From Lasiodiplodia sp. COLG20 (taxonomy: Eukaryota > Ascomycota > Dothideomycetes > Botryosphaeriales > Botryosphaeriaceae): a stretch of 64,000 nt of DNA. Numbering within the stretch: the stretch's first letter is position 1; every line of letters starts with the position of its first letter. Of the stretch, positions 53,492 to 64,000 are shown in pieces. Made by a program: the position numbers and the translations under genes. Under the pieces are notes generated by a model. It did not search any database, was not told where the DNA came from, and saw nothing but the letters and a program-made list of their open reading frames with translations. The stretch lies in contig VNWV01000002.1 in the NCBI GenBank assembly GCA_009801085.1, positions 930,001 to 994,000 of the forward strand, in the 5' to 3' direction.

Positions 53492-54386
53492 GGTGCTCGT
53501 GAGTGGCAGGTAATCTGAACCGGGATGAGGTATGGGAACGGTGGGGAGCAACGGGAGCCCTGGACGCTTTGTCTGATCTCAACAGGCCTTCATGCAGCAG
53601 GACGACGTGGGATGAATGCAGCGCGAGCTGACGGGCTGACTTGGATTTGAGCAGCCAATGCCTTCGAGTTTCGAGAAGCAATTGGTGGGCGTGTTGGGAT
53701 ACAAAAAGCACCTTTCGGGCGCGCGCATGTAAAAATACAGAGCATGCATGACGTTGCCAACCAGCCGAGCCCCAACAATATCAGGCCGGGGGTCGGAGCC
53801 TGATCGGGCAGGCGGCGCTGGCCAAACGCGACGTTTTTTCCATTTGTAGATTCAAGGGTTTAAGAACAAGCACTCCCGCCGTCCTAGCTTTGCTCCCTCA
53901 CCTCCCTCGCCGTTCCAACCGCCTCGCAGTGTTCGCAGCGCAGCGCCAGCGCTCGAGGTCGCCATCGTGCTCGCGTGCGCGACTAGACGCGACAGCCACG
54001 ATGCGCCCCTCGCTGCGCGCATCCTCGCACAAGCGAGTGGCCTACCCACCGCCAAGGGCCTGATTCACGATGCCTCCTGCAAAGCCTCGGCAGTTTTGCG
54101 CCCCCTGATAGGTCCATTCTTTCGTTGCCCGCCACCGCGCCCACGAGGACCAGTAGCGTCGCAAGCCGAGACTGCCGTCGTGCTCCTCAACAATAATCTA
54201 CGGCCGAACTTTGCCTATCGTCCGAAATTTCCTTTGCTTGTGCCTGACCCTCCAGACCCTTCCGACGCGCACATGATCGCGCCCCTTCTCCATGCTGCGC
54301 CTCGAATTCACCACAGAGCTCGATAAACCCCCCGGCTGTCTAATCAAGATCGCCGCTGAAAATAATACCTAGGAACATGAGCATGT
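53492..54386. promoter_or_regulatory. Elongase promoter / 3' flank of the next gene
   Basis: Intergenic. An open frame at 53967-54326 has no recognisable product. Confidence 0.4.
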
Positions 54387-55680
54387 TCAAGATGGCCTGG
54401 GCTTGCTGGCCAATGGGACAGGCGGCGGTGGAGATGCACTGTTGTCTGCCGAACCCTTCTTCTTCGGCGGAGGTGGAGGCGGAGGCTTCTTCCCCACGGG
54501 GCCTAGCATCGCGCTCGCCGATGATGCGCCTGCGCTGCCAGATGCCATGCCGTTGACCCGGTCCAACACGCCGTATTTTTGGTTCAGCCCGTTGGCCTTC
54601 TGCCATCCCGCTGCCACCTGCTCTCCATGTCTCTCGCGGAAGTTGTTGGCTGTTGAAGCTGCACTGCGCATGTCGCTCACCGAGACAGACGTAGGGTCCT
54701 TGTGGAAGCTTCTGGCCGTATTAAATGCAGCCTGCTTCTGCGCAAACGTGGTCCCCCCTTCAGAAGCAGCTGTTTGTTGAGAAGAGCCGGTGCTCAGTTT
54801 TGCGAAACGTGACTGGAGCTCGCCAAGTTGGTTCTGCTGGGCAGGGGACGCAGTACGCGCCGGCACTGGAGGGGTCGCGGGGGAGCCATTGCGGGGAGGA
54901 ACAGGAGGTGAAGCAGTTCGACCGATTCCAAAGCCAGAAACGTTGACTCCAGCATGGCCTAGCCTACTGATTGCTCCCTGGTTGAGTATACCTTGGCTTG
55001 GCTGTGCCGGGGGGGTCTGAACACTTTCTTGGTATGTTGGCGGGGGAAGCGGGGCATGGATATCTGGGTGCGAGTTCTGTCGAGGGGGAAGGCGTGGCGG
55101 CAACTTTGGTTTCTGAGATGGTGCCGAGGGGAGTGCAGGCGTCGTCCTGGCGGGCGAAGCTGTCTCCGGTGTCTCTTGCCCGGGCCGTCTCACGGGAGGT
55201 TTAGGCAGATGTGCGGTTGATAACCCAGTTGTGTTAACACGGTAAGGACCTGGCGGCGGCCTGTCTTCCTCTTCCTCCCGAGCTGCGATCTGCCTTTGAT
55301 GTGAGGCCTGAGCCTGGCCGCTGCTTGCAGGAGTAGGCGCAGTGATCAGGCCGGTCGCTCCGCTCGGCGAGTTGGCTTGCGCGCCATAGTAGCCCTGATG
55401 TTTCGGAGGCGGTGCGAAGGACGCGGGATCTCTGAGGGAGGACAGTGGCCGTGACTGGTGGTTACGCTGCTCCGCATAAGGGTCCTTATTGCCCCTGCCA
55501 ACCCATCCTTTCTGTAGTGCGCGCCCGAAGTTAGCCGGTACGTCATGAACGGCGCTGTGGGGCAGTGCAGGAGCGGGAACGTACGGCTTTGTCCTTGAGT
55601 CCCGGTTCCTGGGAGTAGGAGGGTTTGCTGTTCTTCTCAGGGTGCCAGCCGCCCTTGGCGATCTCTGTGAATTTGTTCAT
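54387..55680 (-). CDS. Proline-rich protein, Aim3-like actin-patch candidate
   Basis: Two exons (55680-55585 and 55511-54387) encode 406 aa: MNKFTEIAKGGWHPEKNSKP.., then KGWVGRGNKDPYAEQRNHQS. The middle is Pro-rich with SH3-ligand-like stretches (PPRLPPRQN, PPTYQESVQTPP, PPPPPPPKKK). A conserved C-terminal segment of about 80 residues includes TTFAQKQAAFNTARSFHKDP and ASTANNFRERHGEQVAAGWQ, then KANGLNQKYGV. This layout resembles the fungal Aim3 group (altered inheritance of mitochondria; cortical actin patches in yeast), but I recall this only at family level. The protein has no enzyme motif. Binding of SH3 proteins and actin regulators is an inference from the Pro-rich motifs. Confidence 0.7.
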
Positions 55681-55938
55681 GTTGTTGTAGTTGGTGGTTT
55701 GAGCGGGTTGGGCACGCGGGATGACGACGGCTCTGGCGGCAGCGACAGGGATGCTTCTTGGCGGTAAACCGTAAGGCTCTCGTAAGTCGTTGCCGGCCCA
55801 AGACAGCAGCACCATGCGGTGTCTGACTGACCAGAAGAAAGAGAACTTCGATTGCCAGGGGCCAAGTGATACGCATGCCAATTATACCTACCATAATAAT
55901 AGATCAGCTACTGCCAATTTATCTTATCCGATGCAACC

Positions 55939-56196
55939 TACAGAGGGGCGCTGTAGCCGATGGCTAGCGCGAAGAATAGCACGGCCAGAGAACATAGCGT
56001 AGGTATGCTTCGCTTCTTTGATTCCTTTTTTTTTCTCACAATGAAAAAAGAACATGCATGGGTAGTCGAAGCTATCGTCCGGATGAAAATGTGTAATTAA
56101 TAATTGTTCACTCACGTCCGGGCGATAGCTTCAACTACCCATGGTATGAGCGAGAAATAAATTCACGCTAACTGTCGGCTACAATACCCCTCTGTA
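55939..56196. mobile_element. Complete foldback MITE, best-preserved outer TIR pair
   Basis: 258 bp with TA at each end. Left TACAGAGGGGCGCTGTAGCC, then GATGGCTAGCG; right, read inward, TACAGAGGGGTATTGTAGCC then GACAGTTAGCG. Inner palindrome 56060-56150 with the GAAGCTATCGTCCGGA core. It lies between two minus-strand genes: upstream of the proline-rich gene and 100 bp downstream of the Apc10 stop codon. Confidence 0.9.
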
Positions 56197-56293
56197 TGTA
56201 ATAGATTTTGATTTTCTCATCTTGGCCACATCGGTGCTTTGCCTCCATATCGTACAATCCCCAGATACTGCAAGCGTGATACTTGAAATATCG

Positions 56294-57725
56294 CTACCTC
56301 AATTCCGCCATGGCAAAGTCTGGCTCGGGCATGTCCCTGGGCTTCTTTTTCTTCTTCTTGCTTACCGCAGCCTCGGCTTTTACTATGGTGTTTGCTGATA
56401 GCCCGGTGGTGTTGGCTCGTCTTTCTTTAAACGCCTTATCTCTGGCGAATATCTGTAACCCCCTCAGATGTGTGTCCTTCCCGTTTTGGTGGTTCTCTAG
56501 GATCTTCACCTGGACCAGCATCGCTCGAAGAACCGGTAGCTTCCTTCTCCTGCGCCCCGTCTCGTCCTCACCTTCATCATCGCCAAGGTCATCTTCGGAG
56601 CCCGAGACATCATCATCAGACCCGTCAACTGCTCCAACACCTTCGAAGTCGACATTCACCCAGCCTCGCGGCTCAACAAAGGACATGACGCCCCACTCCT
56701 GTAGGTCCATTTCCCCCATGCCAGCTAAGAAAGCGATCTTGGTGGGTGTGTAGCTCTCATCTTGGTCGAAATCGAGGTAGATGCGCATCGCCACGATCTC
56801 GACGACCTTGAAAAAGTGAATGTTGAGATAGTGCGGCTGAGGGCCGTCCGATTGCCAGAAGAGCGATGTTGCGGAGGATCGCAGCTGGGGTACGCCGCAG
56901 CCTGGCTTACTGCTTGACACAGTCCATGATGCGAGTGACGAGATCTCCTTCAAGTTTGGTGGCAATGGTGGCGTGCTCGGCTCAGTCGGAGATTCTGGAA
57001 GGGTGGTTAGTCGGACGGTCCATGTCGCCGGATGAATCACCGTGAAACACAGGGAAGAGGAGCAGCGCCAATGACAAGGGTTGCTGCAAAGAGATCTTGG
57101 GCGAGCTTTGACGTCGTATGCATCGTGGTCCCGGTCATCTGGATACCAATTTGCTGCAAGATGAAAGCGCCACAGCCCAGGAGCAATATCAAGAATGCCC
57201 CGAGGGTCAGAGGACTATTTGATTTTGTGATAGCGAGCAGCAAGTCTCACGGCCGGGAAATTCAAGCCCAGTGGTTCGCTTTGTTGCAAGGCTGGTCTGG
57301 AGTTACGGCCATGTCCTGGGCTGGTCCCTGTAGCTGGGGGTCTAGGTTTGCCTGCGGCAGATTTCGTAATGTGAGGGACAGTATCGGCACAGGCGGTTGG
57401 CGAAAGCAGATGCACCGCGTGGAGAAGACATGGGCATTAAGACCAGAAGGGAAGTGGGTGGAGCCAACAAGTGGGAAAAAAAGAGGTGTCATTTTTCATC
57501 TGCGACAAGGTAGGAAAGTAAAATCAAAGAGCGCAAAGATGTGTACCGACCTGGTGGGGCCTCGTCTTCGTCGTCTTCGGCTTCCGCGTAGATGTCGGCC
57601 ATAACAGACTCCATATAGCCGCTGGCAGGATCATCATGGCTTACATCATCGAGGTCGGAGGGTGGATCGAGGGGCGCTTCAGGCTCAGGCTGAGGCTGGT
57701 GGCGACGACGCGTAGCGGGTGGCAT
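56294..57725 (-). CDS. DOC1: Anaphase-promoting complex subunit 10 (DOC domain)
   Basis: Exon 1 is 57725-57551 (MPPATRRRHQPQPEPE...EAPP) and exon 2 is 56994-56294, giving 291 aa if one 556-nt GT..AG intron separates them. That intron is about ten times the local norm, so an additional short exon inside it cannot be excluded. The DOC/APC10 domain (about 65-200) is clear: LASWTVSSSKPGCGVPQL, SLFWQSDGPQPHYLNIHF, VVEIVAMRIYLDFDQDESYT and LQEWGVMSFVEPRGW. Apc10 helps the APC/C recognise D-box substrates together with its coactivators. The C-terminus is basic (KKKKKKPRD); yeast Doc1 ends in an Ile-Arg tail that docks on Cdc27, and this one ends in Leu-Arg. Confidence 0.87.
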
Positions 57726-58875
57726 TGGAGTCTCGTGACCGGATCAGCGCAGGAGGACCGCGGGGTTGGGTCGATTTGGAGATGGCATGTCGGTGTTTTG
57801 TTTTGGCGGGCGGGCGCTAAGTACCTAGGCTCGGCAGCCCGCTCTTTCCCGCCCTCCGCCTCGGCCTGCACCCACTTCTCAAAGCAGCACCTCGCGAGTC
57901 GCCCCTGCCAGCTTCGCGGCTCGGCTCAATCTTGGAGGCGATCAAACTGCCGGCCTGCATTCCGTATGGCCCGCCGCCCCGGCACCCAAAAAAGCAACGG
58001 CAACGAGCTTCAGCGGCGACAGGCTGCGGCAGAGCCAAATCTTCAAGCTTGACTGACGTGAAGAGCACGATCCCGATACGCATGCGTCCATCCAATACTG
58101 CCCGCAGCACGCGGGCGGTGGTGCGACGACGCGGGCAGACACCAACGCCGTGCCCCTGCAACCTCCGCTCAGGAACCCGACGTGTGAGACGATATGCGAA
58201 TCGCGCCTTGGGTCCAACGGGCCGTCTGCCAGGACGTGTTTGAGATGAAGACAGCCACAGATCTCGCAGCATGCCTCCACCTTTCCCGTGTTCGGCCTGC
58301 TGTCGAGGCGCAGCCCCCTGCAGCTTGCCAACTCTCTTCCCTGTTCTTTTCTGGCATCCCACAGCACTGGTGACACTGCCCCCGAAAAAAGCACCCGGCA
58401 AGCCTGTGTGCCGCGCCGCAACGTGGATCACCAGCGAGGGAAGCCAATCGAGACCGGGCCCATACTCGCTCCGTCGGCATCATACAACTCGCTTTTTGCT
58501 CTCCTCTGTAGATATAATATCTGACTACTTAGGCCCCGTGCGACCTCTTCCCTCGATCCTCGGTTTGGTTCATCCCATGGGTGCTTCAAGACCAGGGCCC
58601 GATGTCTTGTCAATACACTTCCATTGCACGACAATCATTGCTTCACTGCTTACCCAACCGCCTACTCGATGCCAATTCTGTACTTGGACTCCATCTGCCT
58701 GGCCTGCTCCTACGCTGTACTGAAGTTTCTTGCTATAATACTACAGCTTCTCAACTGTTGCCATCACCCTCTATGCCAAGTCTGTTATAGCACTGCAGGA
58801 CGCCTTGTGGAACAATCGTGCGAGTGGCGGCGACAGCGACTCTGAGCCTCCTCACAGCCCGAACCCACGGCACAG
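57726..58875. promoter_or_regulatory. Divergent spacer between DOC1 and the second Pth11-like gene
   Basis: 1.15 kb; GC-rich near DOC1, pyrimidine-rich near the Pth11-like gene; no gene seen. Confidence 0.4.
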
Positions 58876-60780
58876 ATGGCGTATCATCCGTTCTCGGAGA
58901 CCGAGTCCAAGGCCCCTGCCGAGCTTGCTGTCTGCATCGTTTTCCTCGTGCTCACCTACCTCGCTGTTGGTGCACGATGCTACGTTCGGGCCTGCATAAT
59001 CAAAAGCTTCGGGTGGGATGATGCCCTGATGGTGGTTGCGTTGGTACGATGGAACGCTTTAGCATTCTCAACGAGACCGACTAATGCCAGCTTTAGATCT
59101 TCTTTAATGTATGGGCTATTTCAATCATTGTCATCGCGTATCAGTATGGAGGAGGTACACACACCAGTGTTATCGGAACCGCGATGCACGTAAGTCCACC
59201 ACGCCCTCATGATGCGAATCCGCCTAACACGGCCCAGTGGATAATAGTCTCAGAAACGTTCTACGTACTCACGGCCATGATGGTCAAGCTGTCCTTGGGT
59301 ATATTCTTCCTACGAATAGTCATCAAACCGTGGCAACGAGCCATGGTCTACGTCGTAATGATTCTTATCGCTCTCACAAGCATTTTCTTTTTCTTTTTCC
59401 TCATCTTCCTCTGTGGCAATCCCAAGGATTACTTGATACGCTACGTCTACGACCAATGCGCGCCGCGGCACGTTCAAAATGCGCTTGCATATGTGGCCGC
59501 CTCTCTGGGTGCTGCGGCGGACTGGATCTATGCGCTCATCCCAATCCAGATTGTGGTGCAGGCCAATATGGACCTACATTCCAAGCTCTCCGTTCTATTC
59601 ATCCTCTCCGTTGGCACCATCGGCTGCGTCTGCTCCACCATCCGTCTTAAGTACATTGGAGGTTTAGTCAGTCCAACCGACTTTTTCTGTACGCCCACTC
59701 TCTTGGAGCACATCCACTTATGAGCGATCCCGAAAGCTGACCCTTGGCATTTTAGGGAATGCCGCTATGATAGCTATATGGTCGGGCATCGAATGCGGCG
59801 CGGGCATCACGGCCGGGTCTCTCGCAACTCTCCGCCCACTATTCAAGCGTTGGCTCGCCACCGTCCGCAGCTTCACCTCCGGCTCACTTGGCTCCTCGTC
59901 CGCACGACGCCGAAAGCGCGCTGCAAACCAGAACGGTACCAGTACGAGCAGCGGCGCGGCCAGTGGTGGCATCAGACCGGACGGCCGCGCCCCCGTCGAC
60001 GTTCACGACCATTCCAGCAGGCTGCAGCCCCGCTCTTTCCCCAGCCGCAATTCATCCATCAGCGGAAGCGGTGCAGGAGGCAGCAGAGCGTGGCCGGGCT
60101 CCGAGTGTTGGGAGAAGCTCGATGGGGCCAACGGCTCTGGCGACGACGCCATCGCCCGCAGCGACAGCATCACGCGGCATCACTGCAGCAGCGAGTACTC
60201 TACTGAGGACGTGGAGCTGAACGACCTGTCCCGCGAGACGTCACGCGAGCTTCTAGAGCATCGCCAGCAGCTTCCATCGTCATCATTCTCACCACCACCT
60301 TCACCGCCATCCCAGCCTCTTCCACCGCCTCCGCCTCCACCCCCGCCACCACCGCCGCCGCCGCCTCCATCTCTTCTAAGGAGTGCCATGGCAACATTCC
60401 CGAGTGCGCGGCCTCTGTCTGTTATCCCGGAGCGCGACAGTGTGGCCAGCAACAGCGGCGGCGTCGGCGGCGGTGGGTGGGAGTGGCCGCCGCCCGCGCT
60501 AAACTCACCGCCAACGGCGGACCGGTGGTCCGAATATGAGCAGCAGCAGCAGCAGCAGGTGTGGGGACGAAGGGAGAGCGATGATGTCGAAGCGGCGATG
60601 GTATTGTCGTTCGAACCGGATCTAGAGCTGGGCCGGCCGTTCACCATCGACGCTGAGGGGAGGATATTGGACGCGGACGAGTTGAGGAGAAATCATCGGC
60701 GTCATCGGGTGATAGGCCCCTCTGGCACTCTTGGTCCCGGAAGAGAAGGAGAAAATCCGGTCATATGGGGCGACAGATGA
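58876..60780 (+). CDS. Pth11-like/rhodopsin-domain membrane protein with long disordered tail
   Basis: Four exons (58876-59043, 59097-59189, 59238-59688, 59756-60780) join in frame to 578 aa. Helices include AVCIVFLVLTYLAVGARCYV, then DDALMVVALIFFNVWAIS. Further segments are YVLTAMMVKLSLGIFFLRIV and LIALTSIFFFFFLIFLCGNP. The fingerprint WDDALM and GTHTSVIGTAMH, with MVKLSLGIFFLRI, is typical of the fungal rhodopsin domain. After the seventh helix (near 300) a tail of about 280 residues is Ser/Gly/Pro-rich. It includes a run of about 17 Pro (encoded around 60313-60368) and a Gln run (EQQQQQ). The polyproline could bind SH3/WW or profilin-type partners. It shares the fold, not close sequence, with the gene at 6320. 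Confidence 0.87.
60313..60368 (+). repeat. Proline-codon (CCN) tract inside the Pth11-like gene
   Basis: CCG/CCA/CCC/CCT repeat encoding about 17 Pro; reads on the opposite strand as poly-Gly. Mixed codons argue for selection on the protein rather than pure slippage. Confidence 0.8.
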
Positions 60781-61703
60781 AAGACGTTATTTCGGACTGC
60801 AGGAGAAAGGATATGTGCGCCCTATTATGAACTAACGATCTATTGGTAAAGTAAAGTGTGTCTGAATTAAATACTAGTTGAACGATGCCTTCGTAGCTAA
60901 CATACCTCCGTGTAACGGACAATGGTCTGTGTTCGAATTAGAGGAACAACAAAAATAAAAATGCTGAAGTGAAGAAAAGGCAAAAAGGAAAGCTCATACG
61001 CCGTATCGGTCAAGCCTCGTCAATAGCTTCCGTTTCTCAAAGGACCCGGAGGCGATATTGGCCGAGGCGACCTGACGTCCACCTATGTCTTTTCAACTAG
61101 GGGTGTCATCGCTTGAAAACCTTCTGCCCAGTTGGCAGCTGACCCAATTAGGAAGTGATTCCCAATTAGGCAACGCCTGGTGACCATAAGTGACCTCCGC
61201 AATACTTTTAGGTACAGATCGATCTGACCACTTATGGATTTTGATGGGAGGGAATCTGCACTTATCATATTTAGACATCCTATCATCTCCAAAAGCATAT
61301 TTTTTTTCTTCCGCACCATATCATGCGGTATAGCGCCGATGGCGCATGCTTGCAGTATATCATTTTGATTTGCAAGGCCATCGGTGGGATGCTGCTGTTC
61401 ATGATATGCGGGTAGACGGAATAACACCACACTCGCATCTCTCACTTTCCCTACATTTCAGCGAAAGGAGTCTTCCATACGGGCCCGTTTGATTTGGGTT
61501 TTCATAATGTATATTATGTCTGTTCGTAGCTCGTTGCTATGTAATGCTATTACCAGCCTTTCGCCACTGCGCATCCATTATGCCCAGCCATTCTTCAGAA
61601 ACTCATCAACCCCAAAGACAACTTTAGATAATCGCCTTATGCCTTGTTGTCGCCGTGGTCATCCTTCTCTCAGCTTCAGAAAATAACATGGTCATATCCC
61701 ACC
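60781..61703. other. Intergenic between convergent genes
   Basis: AT-richer spacer; the open frame at 61083-61445 on the minus strand resembles nothing and is rejected. Confidence 0.4.
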
Positions 61704-64000
61704 CTAATAGTCCACAACCTTGAGCCTCTGCCTCAACTCCTCTGGTAGTTCATCGTCCTTGACGATGCCTAGCCTCACCGCATCACCCCAGAAGAACATC
61801 GCGCGGTCGTTCGCGTATCCCAGGTAATCAAACTCCTCTTCCTCCGCCGTGCCCGATGAGCTGCCAGCATCTCCCAGATCCGCACCCTCCTCCGTCTTCT
61901 TATCCTGAAGGCCCTCTGCCACGGCATTCGCCTCTGGAGAAGGTGGATCTGTCACGCCCACGCCCTGGTCGGATTGCGGATTCATGTAGTCCTGCTTTTC
62001 CTCAGGAATTGTGCTATTTACGGCCGTGTTCTTCTTCGTCTCGCTGTCGAAGTCGGGGAGGCCGGGAAGCTTAGCTTGGACTATTCCCCACGCGACCCAT
62101 TGCGCAGAATTAGCGAGACGCCAAAGGCGCGTCTCGCCCATGAGGCGCTTGACCTCCTTCTCAATCTCAGCTTCTTCACGCTCTTCTTGCTCTTGGAGCT
62201 GCTGAGGTGGAGCCCGTGAATCTAGCATGAATGCTGAGATGGAAGAACTGTGAGTCAACGTAGGAGGTCGGGCGTTGCTGGGCGTCGTGGAAGAATCACT
62301 GCCGTGAGAAGGCTGGAAAGGGCGGTGGGTGACGTAGGATCGAATGAAGCGATGTTGTTCGGTAGGTGTAGGATATGCATTCGTGTTGACGGCATGAGGA
62401 GCCTTCTCGTCGTGGTAATTGTAGCACCATTCAGTCTGCTAGCTGTGAGTACAAAGAACTAAAAAGTGCAACTGAATCACCTACGAAATGATTGGCGAAC
62501 TCCAATCCAGGAGTATTGGCGTTCGCGTACTCGAAGTCGATGACTACAAGCTGCTTGTGCTCGTTGGCAGGAAGAAGCAACGGAGAGTCTCCTGGAGGAA
62601 TAAGTCGGAGGATATTTCCGTATTGTGTCTGAGAATACAAGATTAGCACCTGTATGTTCCCACTCCACGATTGGACGCTTACATCGTTGTGAGCGAAGAC
62701 TAGCCGCTCATTGAGTTTTTTGGATCCTCCGTACTGTTCATTCAACCAGTTGCGATACTTGTCCACTGTCTGCCGAAACATATCCCAGGGAACGCCGCAG
62801 ACAAACCCAAGCTCGGCCAACGAGCCGATATCCTCACTTTGCTTGGAGTCTGCTTGCGACTTCAAAACTTCTGCATCAAGCCATTTCGAAATGTGCTCGC
62901 AACGATCAACCCACTTGTCCCAGTTCTTCCATATGAAAGGCCCATCTTCGCGCTCTTGAGGGAGCAAATCGATACCCTCGTGCAGCTCCCGCATGCGCTT
63001 GGCAATCTGAACAGAGGTGTCCGGGTTGCGGAGGTCCCTGGGAGTGAGCGTGCGGGCGTGGAAGAACTCCTCAAAGCGACCGTTAGAAAAAGTACCAAGA
63101 AGGCGCGGGCCGATCTTCTTGCGAGCCAGCCTGCGCAAGATCTGAAGTTCAGATTCTCGGTCAATGAGATGCTCGACCTGGGGGCCGTAGACGCGGAGAA
63201 GTAGTTTCCTGCAGTGGTAATCAGCGCAGACCCATTTATCAAGTCGAGGTCGAACTTACGGAGGAGGATTACGGGGGCGGGGATGGATATCACCCTCTTC
63301 TCCTTGCCTGGGTGGAAGGTCTTTCGGAGGAGAAACAACGTAGACAGCGTTCGTGAGAGCTCCGCTAAGCCTCTCGACCTCAATATCGCTGCTTCTGTCC
63401 ATAGGAACTCTACGCCAACCCTTCAAGCGTAGGGTGTGCGCAAGCCGAACAATCTCATATTTGAACGTCGCCCACGCCTGCTTCTCCTTGACCTTCCTCG
63501 TTCCGGGAGTCAATTGATCATCTTCGTCGTCTTCGTCGATACCACCTCCAGAATAGGCGAGAGTGCGGGTATTGTCAAGGACGACATCACAGCTTGGAAC
63601 AAGCACGTCACCATCTTGGTATTCGGTATCAGACGAGCCGGCTGTCGACTGGCGTCTCAGCTTGCGACCGATCCGATGAGGCATCTTGCGGCCCTCATGG
63701 CTGATGGCAGAAATGCCCTTCTCCAGGATGTGCTCGAGTGCATCCAAAGCAACCGAGCCGTCGGACGCATCAGAAGGCCGCCGCACCTCACTCTCGGCTG
63801 CGCCGTCGTTTTGTATGTCGGCAGATTCATTGAGTGATTTTTCTTGGATGCCAGGCTCTGATGATTCAGGAGGAGGGGCTCGTTTATTGGCCTTGCGGGC
63901 TGCTCTTCTTGCCTTCTCCTGCTTCAACCAGGAGCTGACTTGGGCCATCAATTGTTGAGCATGGTGACCATGGCCGCGGTGTGATGAATGAGCGCTATCC
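61704..64000 (-). CDS. CKI1: Choline/ethanolamine kinase, 5' end beyond right edge
   Basis: Exons: beyond 64000 to 63260, then 63208-62683, 62628-62485 and 62435-61704; introns of 47-56 nt, GT..AG. The frame is open to the window edge (..HSSHRGHGHHAQQLMAQVSS), so the true start is probably outside; ATG 63948 is an internal Met. The kinase core has KLLLRVYGPQVEHLIDRESE, Brenner's motif FAHNDTQYGNILR (split by intron 2) and the choline-kinase motif VVIDFEYANANTPGLEFANH followed by FTEWCYNYHDE. The catalytic Asp is in HND. It phosphorylates choline (or ethanolamine) in the first step of the CDP-choline pathway. The long charged N-terminus and C-terminus (MFFWGDAVRLGIVKDDELPE) are typical of fungal enzymes. 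Confidence 0.94.

Noticed and set aside
53967..54326. 119-aa plus-strand frame between elongase and Aim3-like gene
   Set aside because: Low-complexity Pro/Ala/Arg composition, no homology recognised; likely promoter sequence.
61083..61445. 120-aa minus-strand frame in the last spacer
   Set aside because: No domain and no coding bias; treated as chance.

Overview
This 64-kb window is nuclear DNA from a filamentous ascomycete (Pezizomycotina). Almost all genes are split by short introns, mostly 45-80 nt, with GT..AG ends. The products are fungal: a mitochondrial Ptc6-type phosphatase, Scs7, Mir1, Swc5, an Sml1/Spd1-type ribonucleotide reductase inhibitor and Leu2-type IPMDH. There are also two Pth11/rhodopsin-like membrane proteins, a group confined to filamentous ascomycetes. 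I cannot fix the class from sequence alone. Both edges cut genes: the left edge cuts importin beta-1 and the right edge cuts a choline kinase.

Layout. 0-3 kb: importin beta-1 N-terminus and a PP2C. 3-6 kb: an AT-rich island of foldback repeats around a BAHD acyltransferase. 6-16 kb: a Pth11-like protein, a coiled-coil protein, an RBM39/Rsd1-type splicing factor and the sphingolipid alpha-hydroxylase. 17-25 kb: an unknown CaaX-box protein, a hydrolase/SnoaL fusion and a NIPA-type Mg transporter. 26-38 kb: a very acidic protein, coatomer delta, APC/C subunit 4, Swc5, a small Gly-rich repeat protein and an unknown coiled-coil protein. 39-45 kb: phosphate carrier, cytosolic GH13 amylase and RNR inhibitor. 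46-58 kb: a Cys-motif protein, 3-isopropylmalate dehydrogenase, an ELO elongase, a proline-rich Aim3-like protein and APC/C subunit 10. 58-64 kb: a second Pth11-like protein and choline kinase.

Most genes are housekeeping and do not form one pathway. Loose functional groupings are two APC/C subunits (Apc4, Apc10), three lipid-synthesis genes (Scs7, ELO, choline kinase) and two Pth11-like proteins. No metabolite cluster is evident; the BAHD enzyme stands alone.

The most notable feature is a family of about 14 short palindromic elements spread through the intergenic DNA. Each has an inner foldback core carrying GAAGCTATCGTCCGGACG. Several complete copies also have an outer terminal inverted repeat beginning TACAGAGGGGTATTGCAGCC, with TA at each extreme end. 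They look like non-autonomous Tc1/mariner-type MITEs. One copy is a 153-bp palindrome with perfect 69-bp arms. None lies inside a coding exon. I assembled the exon structures by hand from splice motifs and reading frame; they are predictions.
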